Of a DNA stretch of 64,000 nucleotides, positions 43,122 to 51,500 are shown piece by piece (the first letter of the stretch is position 1; each line of letters begins with the position of its first letter). The notes beneath the pieces are model-generated. The model worked only from the letters and a program-made list of their open reading frames with translations. It searched no databases and was not told the origin of the DNA. The stretch is from the NCBI GenBank assembly GCA_028874335.1, contig JAPPJY010000037.1:1-64000 (forward strand). Reading direction: 5' to 3'. The stretch comes from Gemmatimonadota bacterium (lineage in GTDB: Bacteria > Latescibacterota > UBA2968 > GCA-2709665). A program made the translations under genes and the position numbers.

Positions 43122-43220
43122 CTTCCTGTATCAGTGCATTCAAGCTGAGTTGTTTCGGAAATAGTTATTTCTGTTTGACTTGTCGGCAACTTTCGAGGTC
43201 TTATCAACCAAGGAGGGGAG

Positions 43221-43823
43221 ATGCGATCTGTCCTGAGAATCGGCCTTGCTGTCTGTTTTGCCGCGGCCTTCGCGGCTTGCGAACAACCTCCCGAAGAAGA
43301 AATCAAAGCCGCCGAAGGCGCCCTCAGCAAAGCGAAGGCCGCGGAGGCCGACGTCTATGCCGAGGAGATTTTCCGTTCAGCCGCGAACACGCTGCAGGAT
43401 GCCAAGGACAAGACAGAAAAAGGCGAATATACGGAGGCCAGAGCTGCCGCTATCGAGGCAGAGGAACGCGCGAACCAGTCCGTCTCGCAGGCGGAAACAA
43501 ATAAGGCCAAGACACGGGACGACGCTCAGGCGATCATCGATTCGGCTTCTCCAGGTCTGGCTGAAGCCCGTGAATCGCTCAGCGCCGCACCCCGGGGCAA
43601 AGGCGCCGATGAGGATCTGGACCAGCTCGATGCAGACCTTGGCGAAGCCGAAGCGTCCCTGAATAGTGCAAAGGGCAGCCTCGAGAACGGCATGTTCATG
43701 GATGCGCTTGCCCAGGCCCAGGCCGCGGAAGGCAAGCTGGGCGGAGTTCAGGATGCGGTAAAGGTCGCAATGCAGAAGATCGAAGACTGGAAAGAGGAAA
43801 ACAAAGCCTGGTATCTGCGATAG
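43221..43823 (+). CDS. Coiled-coil lipoprotein, DUF4398-like
   Basis: 200 residues. A strong site, AAGGAGGGGAG, precedes the ATG. The signal peptide MRSVLRIGLAVCFAAAFAAC ends in a lipobox-type Cys at residue 20. The rest is Ala/Glu/Lys-rich helix with clear heptads, repeating AE..k.ARaaA..Ae patterns, as in DUF4398 and other envelope lipoproteins of the OmpA-companion type. It is a standalone unit: promoter at 43093 and terminator at 43857. Very regular composition suggests an abundant structural protein, comparable in kind to Lpp or Pal-associated coiled coils. Confidence 0.72.
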   Translation: MRSVLRIGLAVCFAAAFAACEQPPEEEIKAAEGALSKAKAAEADVYAEEIFRSAANTLQDAKDKTEKGEYTEARAAAIEAEERANQSVSQAETNKAKTRDDAQAIIDSASPGLAEARESLSAAPRGKGADEDLDQLDADLGEAEASLNSAKGSLENGMFMDALAQAQAAEGKLGGVQDAVKVAMQKIEDWKEENKAWYLR

Positions 43824-43856
43824 TTCATTCGAATGAATCCTACGCTGTTCATCTTG

Positions 43857-43888
43857 AAAACCGAGAAGCCTACGTTCTTCTCGGTTTT
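43857..43888 (+). terminator. Rho-independent terminator after the DUF4398-like gene
   Basis: AAAACCGAGAAG (43857-43868) pairs perfectly with CTTCTCGGTTTT (43877-43888) around an 8-base loop. The A/T ends make it function in both directions. Confidence 0.88.
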
Positions 43889-43909
43889 CGAGTTTTAGGT
43901 CCGCTCTGC

Positions 43910-44536
43910 ATGCTCCGGTTTCGTTTTATCCTGTTTCTGCCACTCGTGGCCGCCGTCGCCTGCCGGTCGGGTTCACCCGAGCCCCCGAGCCCGCGTTCCG
44001 AGCTGGCGGCGACACCGATTCTGTCCTCCAATGCGAAGCGTCTCAAGGCGGAGATCCGGAGGCTGGAAGCCGCGCTCGACGGGTTGATGGATGAAAAGCC
44101 GGATATCGTCATCGACACGGTACACAATCGCCTGCAGATCTGGCGCCGGAACCGTCTGGTTGAGGAAGCGGTGTGCGCAACCGGAAGCGGAAAGATCCTG
44201 TTGAGCGACAATCGCAAATCATGGCGGTTCAACACGCCGAAGGGACCGTTCGAAATCCGGCGAAAAGTGGTGAATCCGATTTGGGAGAAGCCGGAATGGG
44301 CTTTCGTGGAAGCAGGTCTGGAGACGCCCGTACTTCCATGGGATTTCAGACGCCTGGATCCGGTCACGCTGGGCAAGTTCGCCCTGGAACTGGGCGACGG
44401 CTACGAGATTCACGGCAATCTCTACCCGAATCTGATCGGGCGGAACATCACCCACGGATGCATCCGTCTGAACGACGCCGACCTCGAGTCGACGTTCGCC
44501 ATGGCACAAACCGGAAGCCGCGTCTTCATCTACTGA
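43910..44536 (+). CDS. L,D-transpeptidase (YkuD) lipoprotein
   Basis: 208 residues. The signal peptide ends AAVAC, a lipobox-like site. The catalytic region includes DTVHNRLQIWRRNRLVEEA, the substrate-side motif GDGYEIHGN and the nucleophile motif THGCIRLNDADLE with Cys near 184. This matches the HxGxxxxxxxGxxxSHGCxR signature in shorter form. It cross-links or anchors peptidoglycan stem peptides, or attaches lipoproteins. Its coding end overlaps the next gene's start by up to 79 bp. Confidence 0.86.
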   Translation: MLRFRFILFLPLVAAVACRSGSPEPPSPRSELAATPILSSNAKRLKAEIRRLEAALDGLMDEKPDIVIDTVHNRLQIWRRNRLVEEAVCATGSGKILLSDNRKSWRFNTPKGPFEIRRKVVNPIWEKPEWAFVEAGLETPVLPWDFRRLDPVTLGKFALELGDGYEIHGNLYPNLIGRNITHGCIRLNDADLESTFAMAQTGSRVFIY

Positions 44537-45099
44537 CGCTCCCTGCCGCCATCCTCGTCGCCTTGTCCGCACCGTTGACCCCGGCGTGGGCCGGGAGCGT
44601 TCCGGATTCGCTCGAACAGGCGCTCCTCAACAGAAAACAGGCCCTGCACCTCGAACTTCGATTCGTCAGCGAGAACCCCGACGCGTACTATCTCGTCATC
44701 GACCTTCCCTCCCGCAACGTCTATCTGAAGGCCGGCGCACACATCTTGAGGGTTTGCGCGATACAACATTATCGGCTTGCGGGAGCGTTGAGCCTGTCTT
44801 CATCGCAACTCCGGTTGATCGACCGGATCGAACCGCACAGTGTCGAACCCGGAAACTCCGGGCTCCGGCTTCGCGGCAGACGGCTGCCGATCGATTTCAG
44901 CGGCCGGCTGATAGAGGGTCCCCGGGGTCGTTCCAGGCTGTATTTTTCTCCTGCCCTGCTCATCCAGCCGCACGAACTTCCCCTGCCGGCCGGGACCTTC
45001 GGCATCGCCCTCGTTTCGTCCGACGTCAAGGCATTGGATTCCGCGCTTCGGCCGGGAAGCGCCGCAATACTCGTTCCGTCCGTGGATTTCACACCGTAA
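44458..45099 (+). CDS. Exported protein of unknown function next to an L,D-transpeptidase gene
   Basis: About 213 residues if the ATG at 44458 is used. It lies in a different frame inside the transpeptidase gene; a CTG overlapping that gene's TGA (44534) is the alternative. The signal peptide (LPAAILVALSAPLTPAWAGS) is clear. The mature part has YYLVIDLPSRNVYLKAGAH, which vaguely resembles the first strands of YkuD domains, but no catalytic Cys motif. I do not recognise a family. The overlap suggests translational coupling and a shared envelope job. Its TAA stop is completed by repeat B4. Confidence 0.62.
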   Translation: MHPSERRRPRVDVRHGTNRKPRLHLLTLPAAILVALSAPLTPAWAGSVPDSLEQALLNRKQALHLELRFVSENPDAYYLVIDLPSRNVYLKAGAHILRVCAIQHYRLAGALSLSSSQLRLIDRIEPHSVEPGNSGLRLRGRRLPIDFSGRLIEGPRGRSRLYFSPALLIQPHELPLPAGTFGIALVSSDVKALDSALRPGSAAILVPSVDFTP

Positions 45100-45158
45100 C
45101 AGTCCGTTGATAAAGTCGCTCTGTAGGCTAGCCCGGATGGGCTTTTTCAACGGGCTGG
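45099..45158. repeat. Family B TA-flanked inverted-repeat element, short copy B4 (60 bp, inverted)
   Basis: 60 bp flanked by TA (45097-45098 and 45159-45160), in reverse orientation relative to B1. The left TA is the first two bases of the TAA stop of the upstream gene. Sequence inside the element contains an in-frame ATG (45137) that could extend the next gene's product. Confidence 0.88.
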
Positions 45159-45172
45159 TAAGAGTCCGTCCC

Positions 45173-46120
45173 GTGAAGCCGTTTCTCCTCGCGATTCTGA
45201 CGCTTGCCCTGACGCGACCCGGTCCGGCTGCCGCGCAAGATGAAACCCGTTATTCGGAAGACCCCCTGTTGCTCGGCGCCGGCGCAAGACCACTGGGGAT
45301 GGGCAGCGCTTTTGTGGCCGTAAGTGACGATGCAACAGCCATTTACTGGAACCCCGCGGGACTTGAGCGGCTCCAGAGACGGGAGTTGCAGATACAACAT
45401 GCCGAGCAGTTCGGCGGTACGGTCAACCACGATGTCTTTACCCTGAGCGGGCCCTCTCCCCTCGGCGGTTTCGGCGTTGGGCTGACCCGCCTCGGCGTAG
45501 ACGGCGTCAAGATCACCACACTGGAGGATCCTGCGCTTGCGCCGGGTCCCCATAACCGTCCGGTCGTTTCCCGCGTCACGAATACAACCGAGTACCACCT
45601 CCATCTTGCATTCGGCCGAGGCCTGAGGTCGAATCTGTTGGCCGGCGCCGGAGTGAAGCTCGTATCCCGCAGCCTCGGCGACGGCACCGGATCGGGATTC
45701 GGGATCGACGCCGGCATGCTCTATATGCCCCGGGCGGACCTGACTGCGGGATTGATGATTCGTAATCTCATCCCCATGAAGATCACCTTCGACTCGGGAT
45801 CTTCGGACCGGGTCCCGCCGGTCCTCGTCCTCGGTCTTGCGCTCGCAAGGCCTGTTTCGGCGGTCGACGGACGGATCACCTGCAGTGGAAGTGTCAGCAT
45901 CGGCGAGGAAAAATCCGCCGCTGACCGTTTTCAGGGTGCGAGGGTTGGCGTCGAATACCTCTATCGGAAGAAGCTGGCTTTCCGTCTGGGCGCAAGGGGG
46001 AATCACTTTACCGCGGGCGCGGGCGTCCGGCTGGGTGGACGCGTCGCTTTCGACCTCGCCTTTCTTGAACACGGTGAATTGGACAACACCTATCGCATCT
46101 CGGGTTCCGTGTATTTCTGA
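45173..46120 (+). CDS. PorV/PorQ-family outer-membrane protein
   Basis: 315 residues from a GTG at 45173, which gives a clean signal peptide (KPFLLAILTLALTRPGPAA). An ATG at 45137 within repeat B4 would add twelve residues. The family signature LGAGARPLGMGSAFVAVSDD and ATAIYWNPAGL follows directly, then fourteen or so amphipathic strands ending in an aromatic residue (SGSVYF). PorV-like proteins are barrels that act with the type IX secretion system or, in other phyla, in unrelated export. It is followed by era within 15 bp. Confidence 0.82.
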   Translation: MKPFLLAILTLALTRPGPAAAQDETRYSEDPLLLGAGARPLGMGSAFVAVSDDATAIYWNPAGLERLQRRELQIQHAEQFGGTVNHDVFTLSGPSPLGGFGVGLTRLGVDGVKITTLEDPALAPGPHNRPVVSRVTNTTEYHLHLAFGRGLRSNLLAGAGVKLVSRSLGDGTGSGFGIDAGMLYMPRADLTAGLMIRNLIPMKITFDSGSSDRVPPVLVLGLALARPVSAVDGRITCSGSVSIGEEKSAADRFQGARVGVEYLYRKKLAFRLGARGNHFTAGAGVRLGGRVAFDLAFLEHGELDNTYRISGSVYF

Positions 46121-46135
46121 ACCGATAACTCGTCT

Positions 46136-47026
46136 ATGTCAAGTGCGGCCGATTTCAAATCCGGATATATCGCAATCGCGGGGAAAGCCAACGTGGGTAA
46201 GTCCACGCTGTTCAACCTGCTCGTCGGCGAGCGCCTGTCCATCGTGACCGCGAAACCTCAGACCACGCGGCACCGGGTATCGGGCATTCTTACCTCGCGG
46301 ACGTCTCAGATGATTTTTCTGGATACGCCGGGATTGTTTCAGCCCCGTTGTCGTCTGCACGAGAGAATGTGCGATCAGATAAGGCGTTCCGTGAGTGACG
46401 CGGACGTGTTTCTGGGGGTGGTTGACGCCTCGGACTTCGATGCCACCTTCGACCGGGAAATGCGCGCAGTCCTCCGCAGGGTCAGGAGCCGGCGCATCGT
46501 CGCGGTCAATAAATCAGACCTGGTTTCACCGGCCCGGGCAACGCGGTGCGAGGATACCGTGAGGAAAGAAGCCAACGTAAAGGAAGTCATGACGGTTTCC
46601 GCCCAAACCGGTTACAATGTCGAACCGCTTCTGACCAGTCTGGAGCAGGCGCTGCCTTCAGGACCCCAATACTTCCCTGAAGACATGCTCACCGAGCATC
46701 CGGAACGGTTTTTCGTCACCGAACTGATCAGGGAGGCAATCTTCCTGCAACTCCGTCAGGAACTGCCGTATGCGACGACGGTCAAGGTGGAGGCATACCG
46801 GGAAGACAGCCGCAGGACGTATATCCGGGCCTCTATTGTCGTCGAGCGATATTCGCAGAAGGGCATCGTCATTGGAAGGAATGGCAAAACCCTCAAATCC
46901 ATCGGCAAGATTGCGCGAGGCAAGATTGAGGCCTTCCTGGACGCTCCGGTCTATCTGGAACTGCGGGTGAAAGTCTTTCCGAACTGGCGAAAGAAAGAAC
47001 AGGCCCTGCGCGGTTTCGGCTACTGA
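46136..47026 (+). CDS. era: GTPase Era
   Basis: 296 residues. G1 is GKANVGKST (canonical GRPNVGKST), G3 is LDTPGLFQP and G4 is VNKSD. A KH domain follows (IVIGRNGKTLKSIGKIARGK) with the conserved VKVFPNWRKKE end. Era binds 16S rRNA near its 3' end and monitors 30S assembly. It begins 15 bp after the PorV-like gene, and 15 bp separate it from the next gene, so all three are probably cotranscribed. Confidence 0.97.
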   Translation: MSSAADFKSGYIAIAGKANVGKSTLFNLLVGERLSIVTAKPQTTRHRVSGILTSRTSQMIFLDTPGLFQPRCRLHERMCDQIRRSVSDADVFLGVVDASDFDATFDREMRAVLRRVRSRRIVAVNKSDLVSPARATRCEDTVRKEANVKEVMTVSAQTGYNVEPLLTSLEQALPSGPQYFPEDMLTEHPERFFVTELIREAIFLQLRQELPYATTVKVEAYREDSRRTYIRASIVVERYSQKGIVIGRNGKTLKSIGKIARGKIEAFLDAPVYLELRVKVFPNWRKKEQALRGFGY

Positions 47027-47041
47027 ACGTGGACTCCAACT

Positions 47042-48076
47042 GTGCCTCGCGCGATAAAGACATTGCTCAAGTTTTCCATCGGTGCGGCGCTTGCCGCCGG
47101 GTTTCTGTGGTTGGCCTTTCATGACGTTGCGCCCGCCAGACTGTGGTCTGCAGTCAGACAAGCCAGCGCTTCCTGGCTTGCCCTGAGTGTCTTTCTGCTT
47201 TTCCTCTCGATTTTCCCCCGCGCCTGGCGTTGGCGGATCCTTTTGAAACCTGTCAGCCGTCGGGTATCCTTCCTGAAAGCCAGCCATGCCATACTCGTGG
47301 GCTACGCGGCCACCAACGTCATTTCCCGTGCCGGTGAGATCGCGCGCGGGATTGCGCTTCAACGGGACCAGCGCCTGCCGTTGAGCGGTGTACTCGCCAC
47401 GATCCTCGTAGAACGGGCGATCGACATGCTGGCTCTCCTCATCTTTCTGGGTGGCGTCCTCTATTTTTCGAGAGAGAAAATCGCCGCGGCGTTCCCGTGG
47501 ATGGAAGGGGTCGCGCTCTTCGCACTGGCGGCCACGGTGAGTATTCTTGTACTCTTCGCGCTTCTTTCGATCTACGGTGATCGCGCATTGAATATCGTGC
47601 GTCTATCGGTACGGTGGGTCTCCCGATCGGCCGCCGACCGGCTGACCGGCATTCTCCGCTCGGTGTTTCAAGGACTGGGCGGCGTTCACGCAACATCGGG
47701 CTATATTGGCATCCTCGTGTCCAGCATTCTTCTCAACCTGGTCTATATTCTCGTCACCTACGTCACATTCTTCGCGTTCGGTTTCCCGTCCCGGTACGAC
47801 CTTGGTTTTCTGGACGCCGTCGTGGTCCTGGTCATTTCGACCATCGGCGTCATCATCCCCACACCGGGAGGGACGGGCACGTACCACTATTTCTGCAGCC
47901 AGACCCTCAACGCGGTATTCGACGTACCGCTTGCGGACGCGCTTGCCTATGCGACAGTGATGCATGGCATTGCCTTTGTCACCTACCTGGTTGCCGGTGG
48001 ACCGGGGTTGATACGCCTTCTGCTCGCCCGCCGGATGGGCGCCGTGCAACATGGCGATTTCAAAGAGAACAAATAG
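47042..48076 (+). CDS. YbhN/UPF0104-type lysylphosphatidylglycerol-synthase-like flippase
   Basis: 344 residues, GTG start, with about eight transmembrane helices. The loop ISRAGEIARGIALQRDQRL and the VERAIDMLALLIFLGGVLYF helix are family landmarks, as is VIIPTPGGTGTYHY. The family includes flippase domains of MprF and AglD-like proteins; the exact lipid is unknown. It directly follows era and is closed by the hairpin at 48083. Confidence 0.82.
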   Translation: MPRAIKTLLKFSIGAALAAGFLWLAFHDVAPARLWSAVRQASASWLALSVFLLFLSIFPRAWRWRILLKPVSRRVSFLKASHAILVGYAATNVISRAGEIARGIALQRDQRLPLSGVLATILVERAIDMLALLIFLGGVLYFSREKIAAAFPWMEGVALFALAATVSILVLFALLSIYGDRALNIVRLSVRWVSRSAADRLTGILRSVFQGLGGVHATSGYIGILVSSILLNLVYILVTYVTFFAFGFPSRYDLGFLDAVVVLVISTIGVIIPTPGGTGTYHYFCSQTLNAVFDVPLADALAYATVMHGIAFVTYLVAGGPGLIRLLLARRMGAVQHGDFKENK

Positions 48077-48082
48077 ACAAAG

Positions 48083-48110
48083 GGCGCGAACCAATCAATA
48101 GGTTCGCGCC
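48083..48110. terminator. Hairpin between convergent genes (probable terminator)
   Basis: GGCGCGAACC (48083-48092) pairs with GGTTCGCGCC (48101-48110) around an 8-base loop. There is little T-tract on either side, so it is a weak intrinsic terminator, but it lies exactly between two convergent genes. Confidence 0.6.
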
Positions 48111-48136
48111 TCGCGTTTGCCAACAGTTTCCTGCGT

Positions 48137-48445
48137 TCAGGACTGCAGCCGCCGCGACGTCTCCATCGCCTCCTCCGCCTCTTCGATCATTCCCTTTTGC
48201 TGGTAGAGCCTTGAGAGACTCGTATGGGCAAGCGGCTCCTCAGGCGCGATTCGAATCGCTTCCCGCGCGTGCAGAATGGCATCGTCGACCTTGCCCTGCC
48301 TGTCCAGGACCTGCGCCAGGCCCAGATGTCCCATGTAGAAATCCGGGTCTTCTTCCAGCGCCTTATGAAACATCTCGAAGGCCCCGTCCAGGCTGCCGGA
48401 GGAAATCAGCTTCAATCCTTCCCTGTAGTGGTCTTTGGCCGCCAC
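48137..48445 (-). CDS. Small TPR protein
   Basis: 102 residues with a GTG start at 48445. Three TPR-like helix pairs: HYREGLKLISSGSLDGAFE, HLGLAQVLDRQGKVDDAIL and HTSLSRLYQQKGMIEEAEE. No signal peptide. Probably a cytoplasmic adaptor. It starts about 105 bp after the large metalloprotease gene, on the same strand. Confidence 0.75.
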   Translation of the reverse strand: MAAKDHYREGLKLISSGSLDGAFEMFHKALEEDPDFYMGHLGLAQVLDRQGKVDDAILHAREAIRIAPEEPLAHTSLSRLYQQKGMIEEAEEAMETSRRLQS

Positions 48446-48551
48446 GTCACACGTTCTCCCGAGAATCTGAATTCAGCCACCGATCCGTTTCGCAACGGAC
48501 AGCAGCCCGATGGCCCGGCGTTTTCGAAGCTGCCCGGTTTTCCTGGTCTTA

Positions 48552-51500
48552 CTAGAAATGCCCCGTGATGTCAATTGAGAAATACTGGTGGGGGTGGTAG
48601 GTCTGTGCGAAGTCCGTGGGCCAGGCCAGATCGTACCGGAACAGGAAGTAACCCAGGTTCACCCGAACGCCGAATCCGTACCCCGCGGCCATCTGCGGTT
48701 TCTCCAATCCGTGTTTGGACCTTCCCTGGCGGAAGTGCTGCGGCACATTGAGCTCGAACCCGCCGTCGCGGGCGATCCACCCGTCCCGCCACCTCGCCCT
48801 ATCGAAGGCGCCGCCGATGTCCAGGAACAGTTCACCCTGGACGTTCTGGAAGAAGAGCGGCAGCGGCCATCCCATCGCCAGTTCCCGGATGAGGGGAAAA
48901 CGAAACGCCGCATTGCCCAGCACATAGGTATCTCCAGCCAGTTCGAACAACTCCACGCCGCGCAGCGGCCAGACGAAACTGGAAAAGAATATCCGGTCCT
49001 GATCAACATTGGCAAATGTTGAGAAATTCGGATTCACGGGGTTGTTGACGCCCCCCACGAAATAAACTCGCTTGTTGGGGCCGAAGCTGGTGCCTGCGGA
49101 GAGTCGAAAGGCAAGCGTATATTCGCCCAGCGCGAGCAGGTACTGGCGAAGATCCGCGTTGAGTGCCGCAAATCGCATGCCCGCCCAGCTTCCTTCAGCG
49201 CCAAGGCGCACCCGTCGCCCGTCCACGGCGCCGAACCCCCCCATCAGCGAGTTGTCGTCCACCAGCGCCAGGTAGGAAACCACAGCTCCACGCGAATCGA
49301 CTTCGGTGCCCGAAAGCCCGCGCAGGCTGCTGCCGGTGAAACCGCGCCGAACCCACCGATTGTCGTAACGTTCCCGTTCCAGGCGTTCGCGGGAAATCCT
49401 GATGCCCCTCGTGCCCAACTCCAACCTGCTGAAACGGCTGAACGGCCTGACCAGGCTGGCTTCCGCGCCGAAATACCGATCGGCATTCAACTGCCCCCGG
49501 TCGAAGAAGAACAGACGCGTATGGAAGGCGCTGAGGTAATAGTTGGTCTGGTGCTTGAGGTTCTGGTATCCCAGGAAGAGGTCGCTGTCCTTGAGAGAGA
49601 AGCTCAGCCCGGTCTGTATGACGACGCGATGGTCGCCCATCACGTCGGTCAGGGACAGCTGGAGCAGGCTGCTCACACCGTAGAACGTGTCGAAACCCGC
49701 GTTGGCCCCGAAGGACTCCGGTTTGAGTTTCACGCGGTACTTGTTCACCGTGAACTCCCTGTTCCAGTCGCGCAGCGTCAGCTCCCGGTCGCCGTTGCCG
49801 TCCAGGGAGTCGGCATCGGCCGCCTCCTCGTCGTCGCCGCTCGCCTCCGCGGCTGCCAGCGCCATCTGGTCCGACATCCACGTCTCCACCTTCCTGTCCG
49901 CCGCCGCAACCACTGCCGCCGTGTCTTCCCCGGCAGCCACACCCCCGCTGTCGGTATCCGCCTCCGCAACCGCCTTCTGCTCCTGCCGCCGCTCGCGCTG
50001 CAGCTCCACGAACGGACGGTCCTCGATGCCCGCCAGCCGCTTCGCGTAACGCGTCAGCGGCAGGTCCTCCATCCCCCGCTTCTGCTTGCGCGGGTCCTTC
50101 ATCACGAAGATGTCATAGCCCCCGCGGTGGAACGTCGTGAACGCCAGCTTCCTGCCGTCCGCGCTCCAGTCGATATACCGCGCCCCCGACAGCAGATTGC
50201 TGATCGGATACATCTGCGTGCCGTCCACGCGCGCGATGTAGATGTTGCCCACGCCCGTCCGGTCCGACACGAACGCCAGCGTCTGCGAGTCCGGCCCCCA
50301 CGTGGGATGGCTGTCGTTCACGTCGCTTTCCACCACCCGACGGATCTCGCTCCCGTCCGCCTTCAGCACGAACACGTCATACACCCCGAACTCGAAGTCC
50401 TTGGACCCGTCATACGAAAGGTCCGCCGACGGCCGGTCCGAACTGATCGCGATCCATTTCCCGTCCGGCGACCAGTCCAGGTGCTTCTCGTCATACGGGT
50501 CCCGCGTCATCCGACGCAACGACTCGTCACCCACGTCCACCACGTACACGTCCGACCACCCGTCCTTCAACCCCACGATCGCGATCTGCTTACCGTCCGG
50601 CGACCACGTGGGCTCGAACAACCCGTCCAGATCGAACTTGAACCGCTTCGTCACCCGCTTCTTCCTCACGTCCAGCGTATACAGCGTGTTCTTGTTGCGC
50701 GACTTCGCCGCAAACGCGATCTGCTTACCGTCCGGCGACCACGTGATGCCAGGCCGCAGCACGAACAACCCCTCGAAGTCCGACGAGCGCTCACCCTCCA
50801 CCAGCCGGCCCAGGTCCTGTCCGTCGATCGCCGACATCAGGTAGATGTCGAACGTCCCCTGACGCTCCGTCACATACGCGATCTTGTCGCCCTGAGGTGA
50901 AAACGACGGCGCGATGTTGTAGAAACCCCGGCCCGCGCCCGCCTCCGTCAGCTGCTTCGCCACCTCCTCCGACGGATGGTGCAGGTTGATCTCGTTCCAA
51001 TACTGGCGCTTCAACCACAACTGCCACTTCTCGTCCAGCTCCTCCACACCCTCGCCCACCGACGCCTTCAGCGCCTTGTCTACGGACCGCGCCGAACGGA
51101 ACGAAGAGATGAACTCCGCCACCTTGTCCTTGCCATACTCCTCCTCGATCATCACGAAGACAGACTGTCCCCCCTTATACGCGAACGCGCCGCTCAACGA
51201 CATCATCCCAGGAACAAAGCCCGTGATCGTCGCGTGACGCATGAAATTGTCGGCCTCGCGGTCCCAGCCCTCCTGCGACAGATACTCCGCCACCCCTTCC
51301 GCGATCCACAGCGGCGGCAGCGACGCCGTCTGCGTCATCATCGCACCCAGCCATCCCCCGCCCGTCCACATCTCCAGCGTCACCACGTGCGCCAGCTCGT
51401 GGTGGATCACGTGACGGAAATCCGCATACGACCCCGTATACGGGATCACCACCCGACCCTGCGCGAACTCCGTAAAACCGCCCGTGAACTCCGACTGCTC

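Noticed and set aside
42857..43330. Minus-strand open frame across the promoter of the DUF4398-like gene
   Set aside because: It crosses a clear promoter and a coding start on the other strand and has no recognisable features.
49521..50900. Long plus-strand open frame (459 codons) opposite the metalloprotease gene, and a second at 50976-51818
   Set aside because: The minus strand has convincing domains and codon bias; the plus-strand frames arise from that bias and show no family features.
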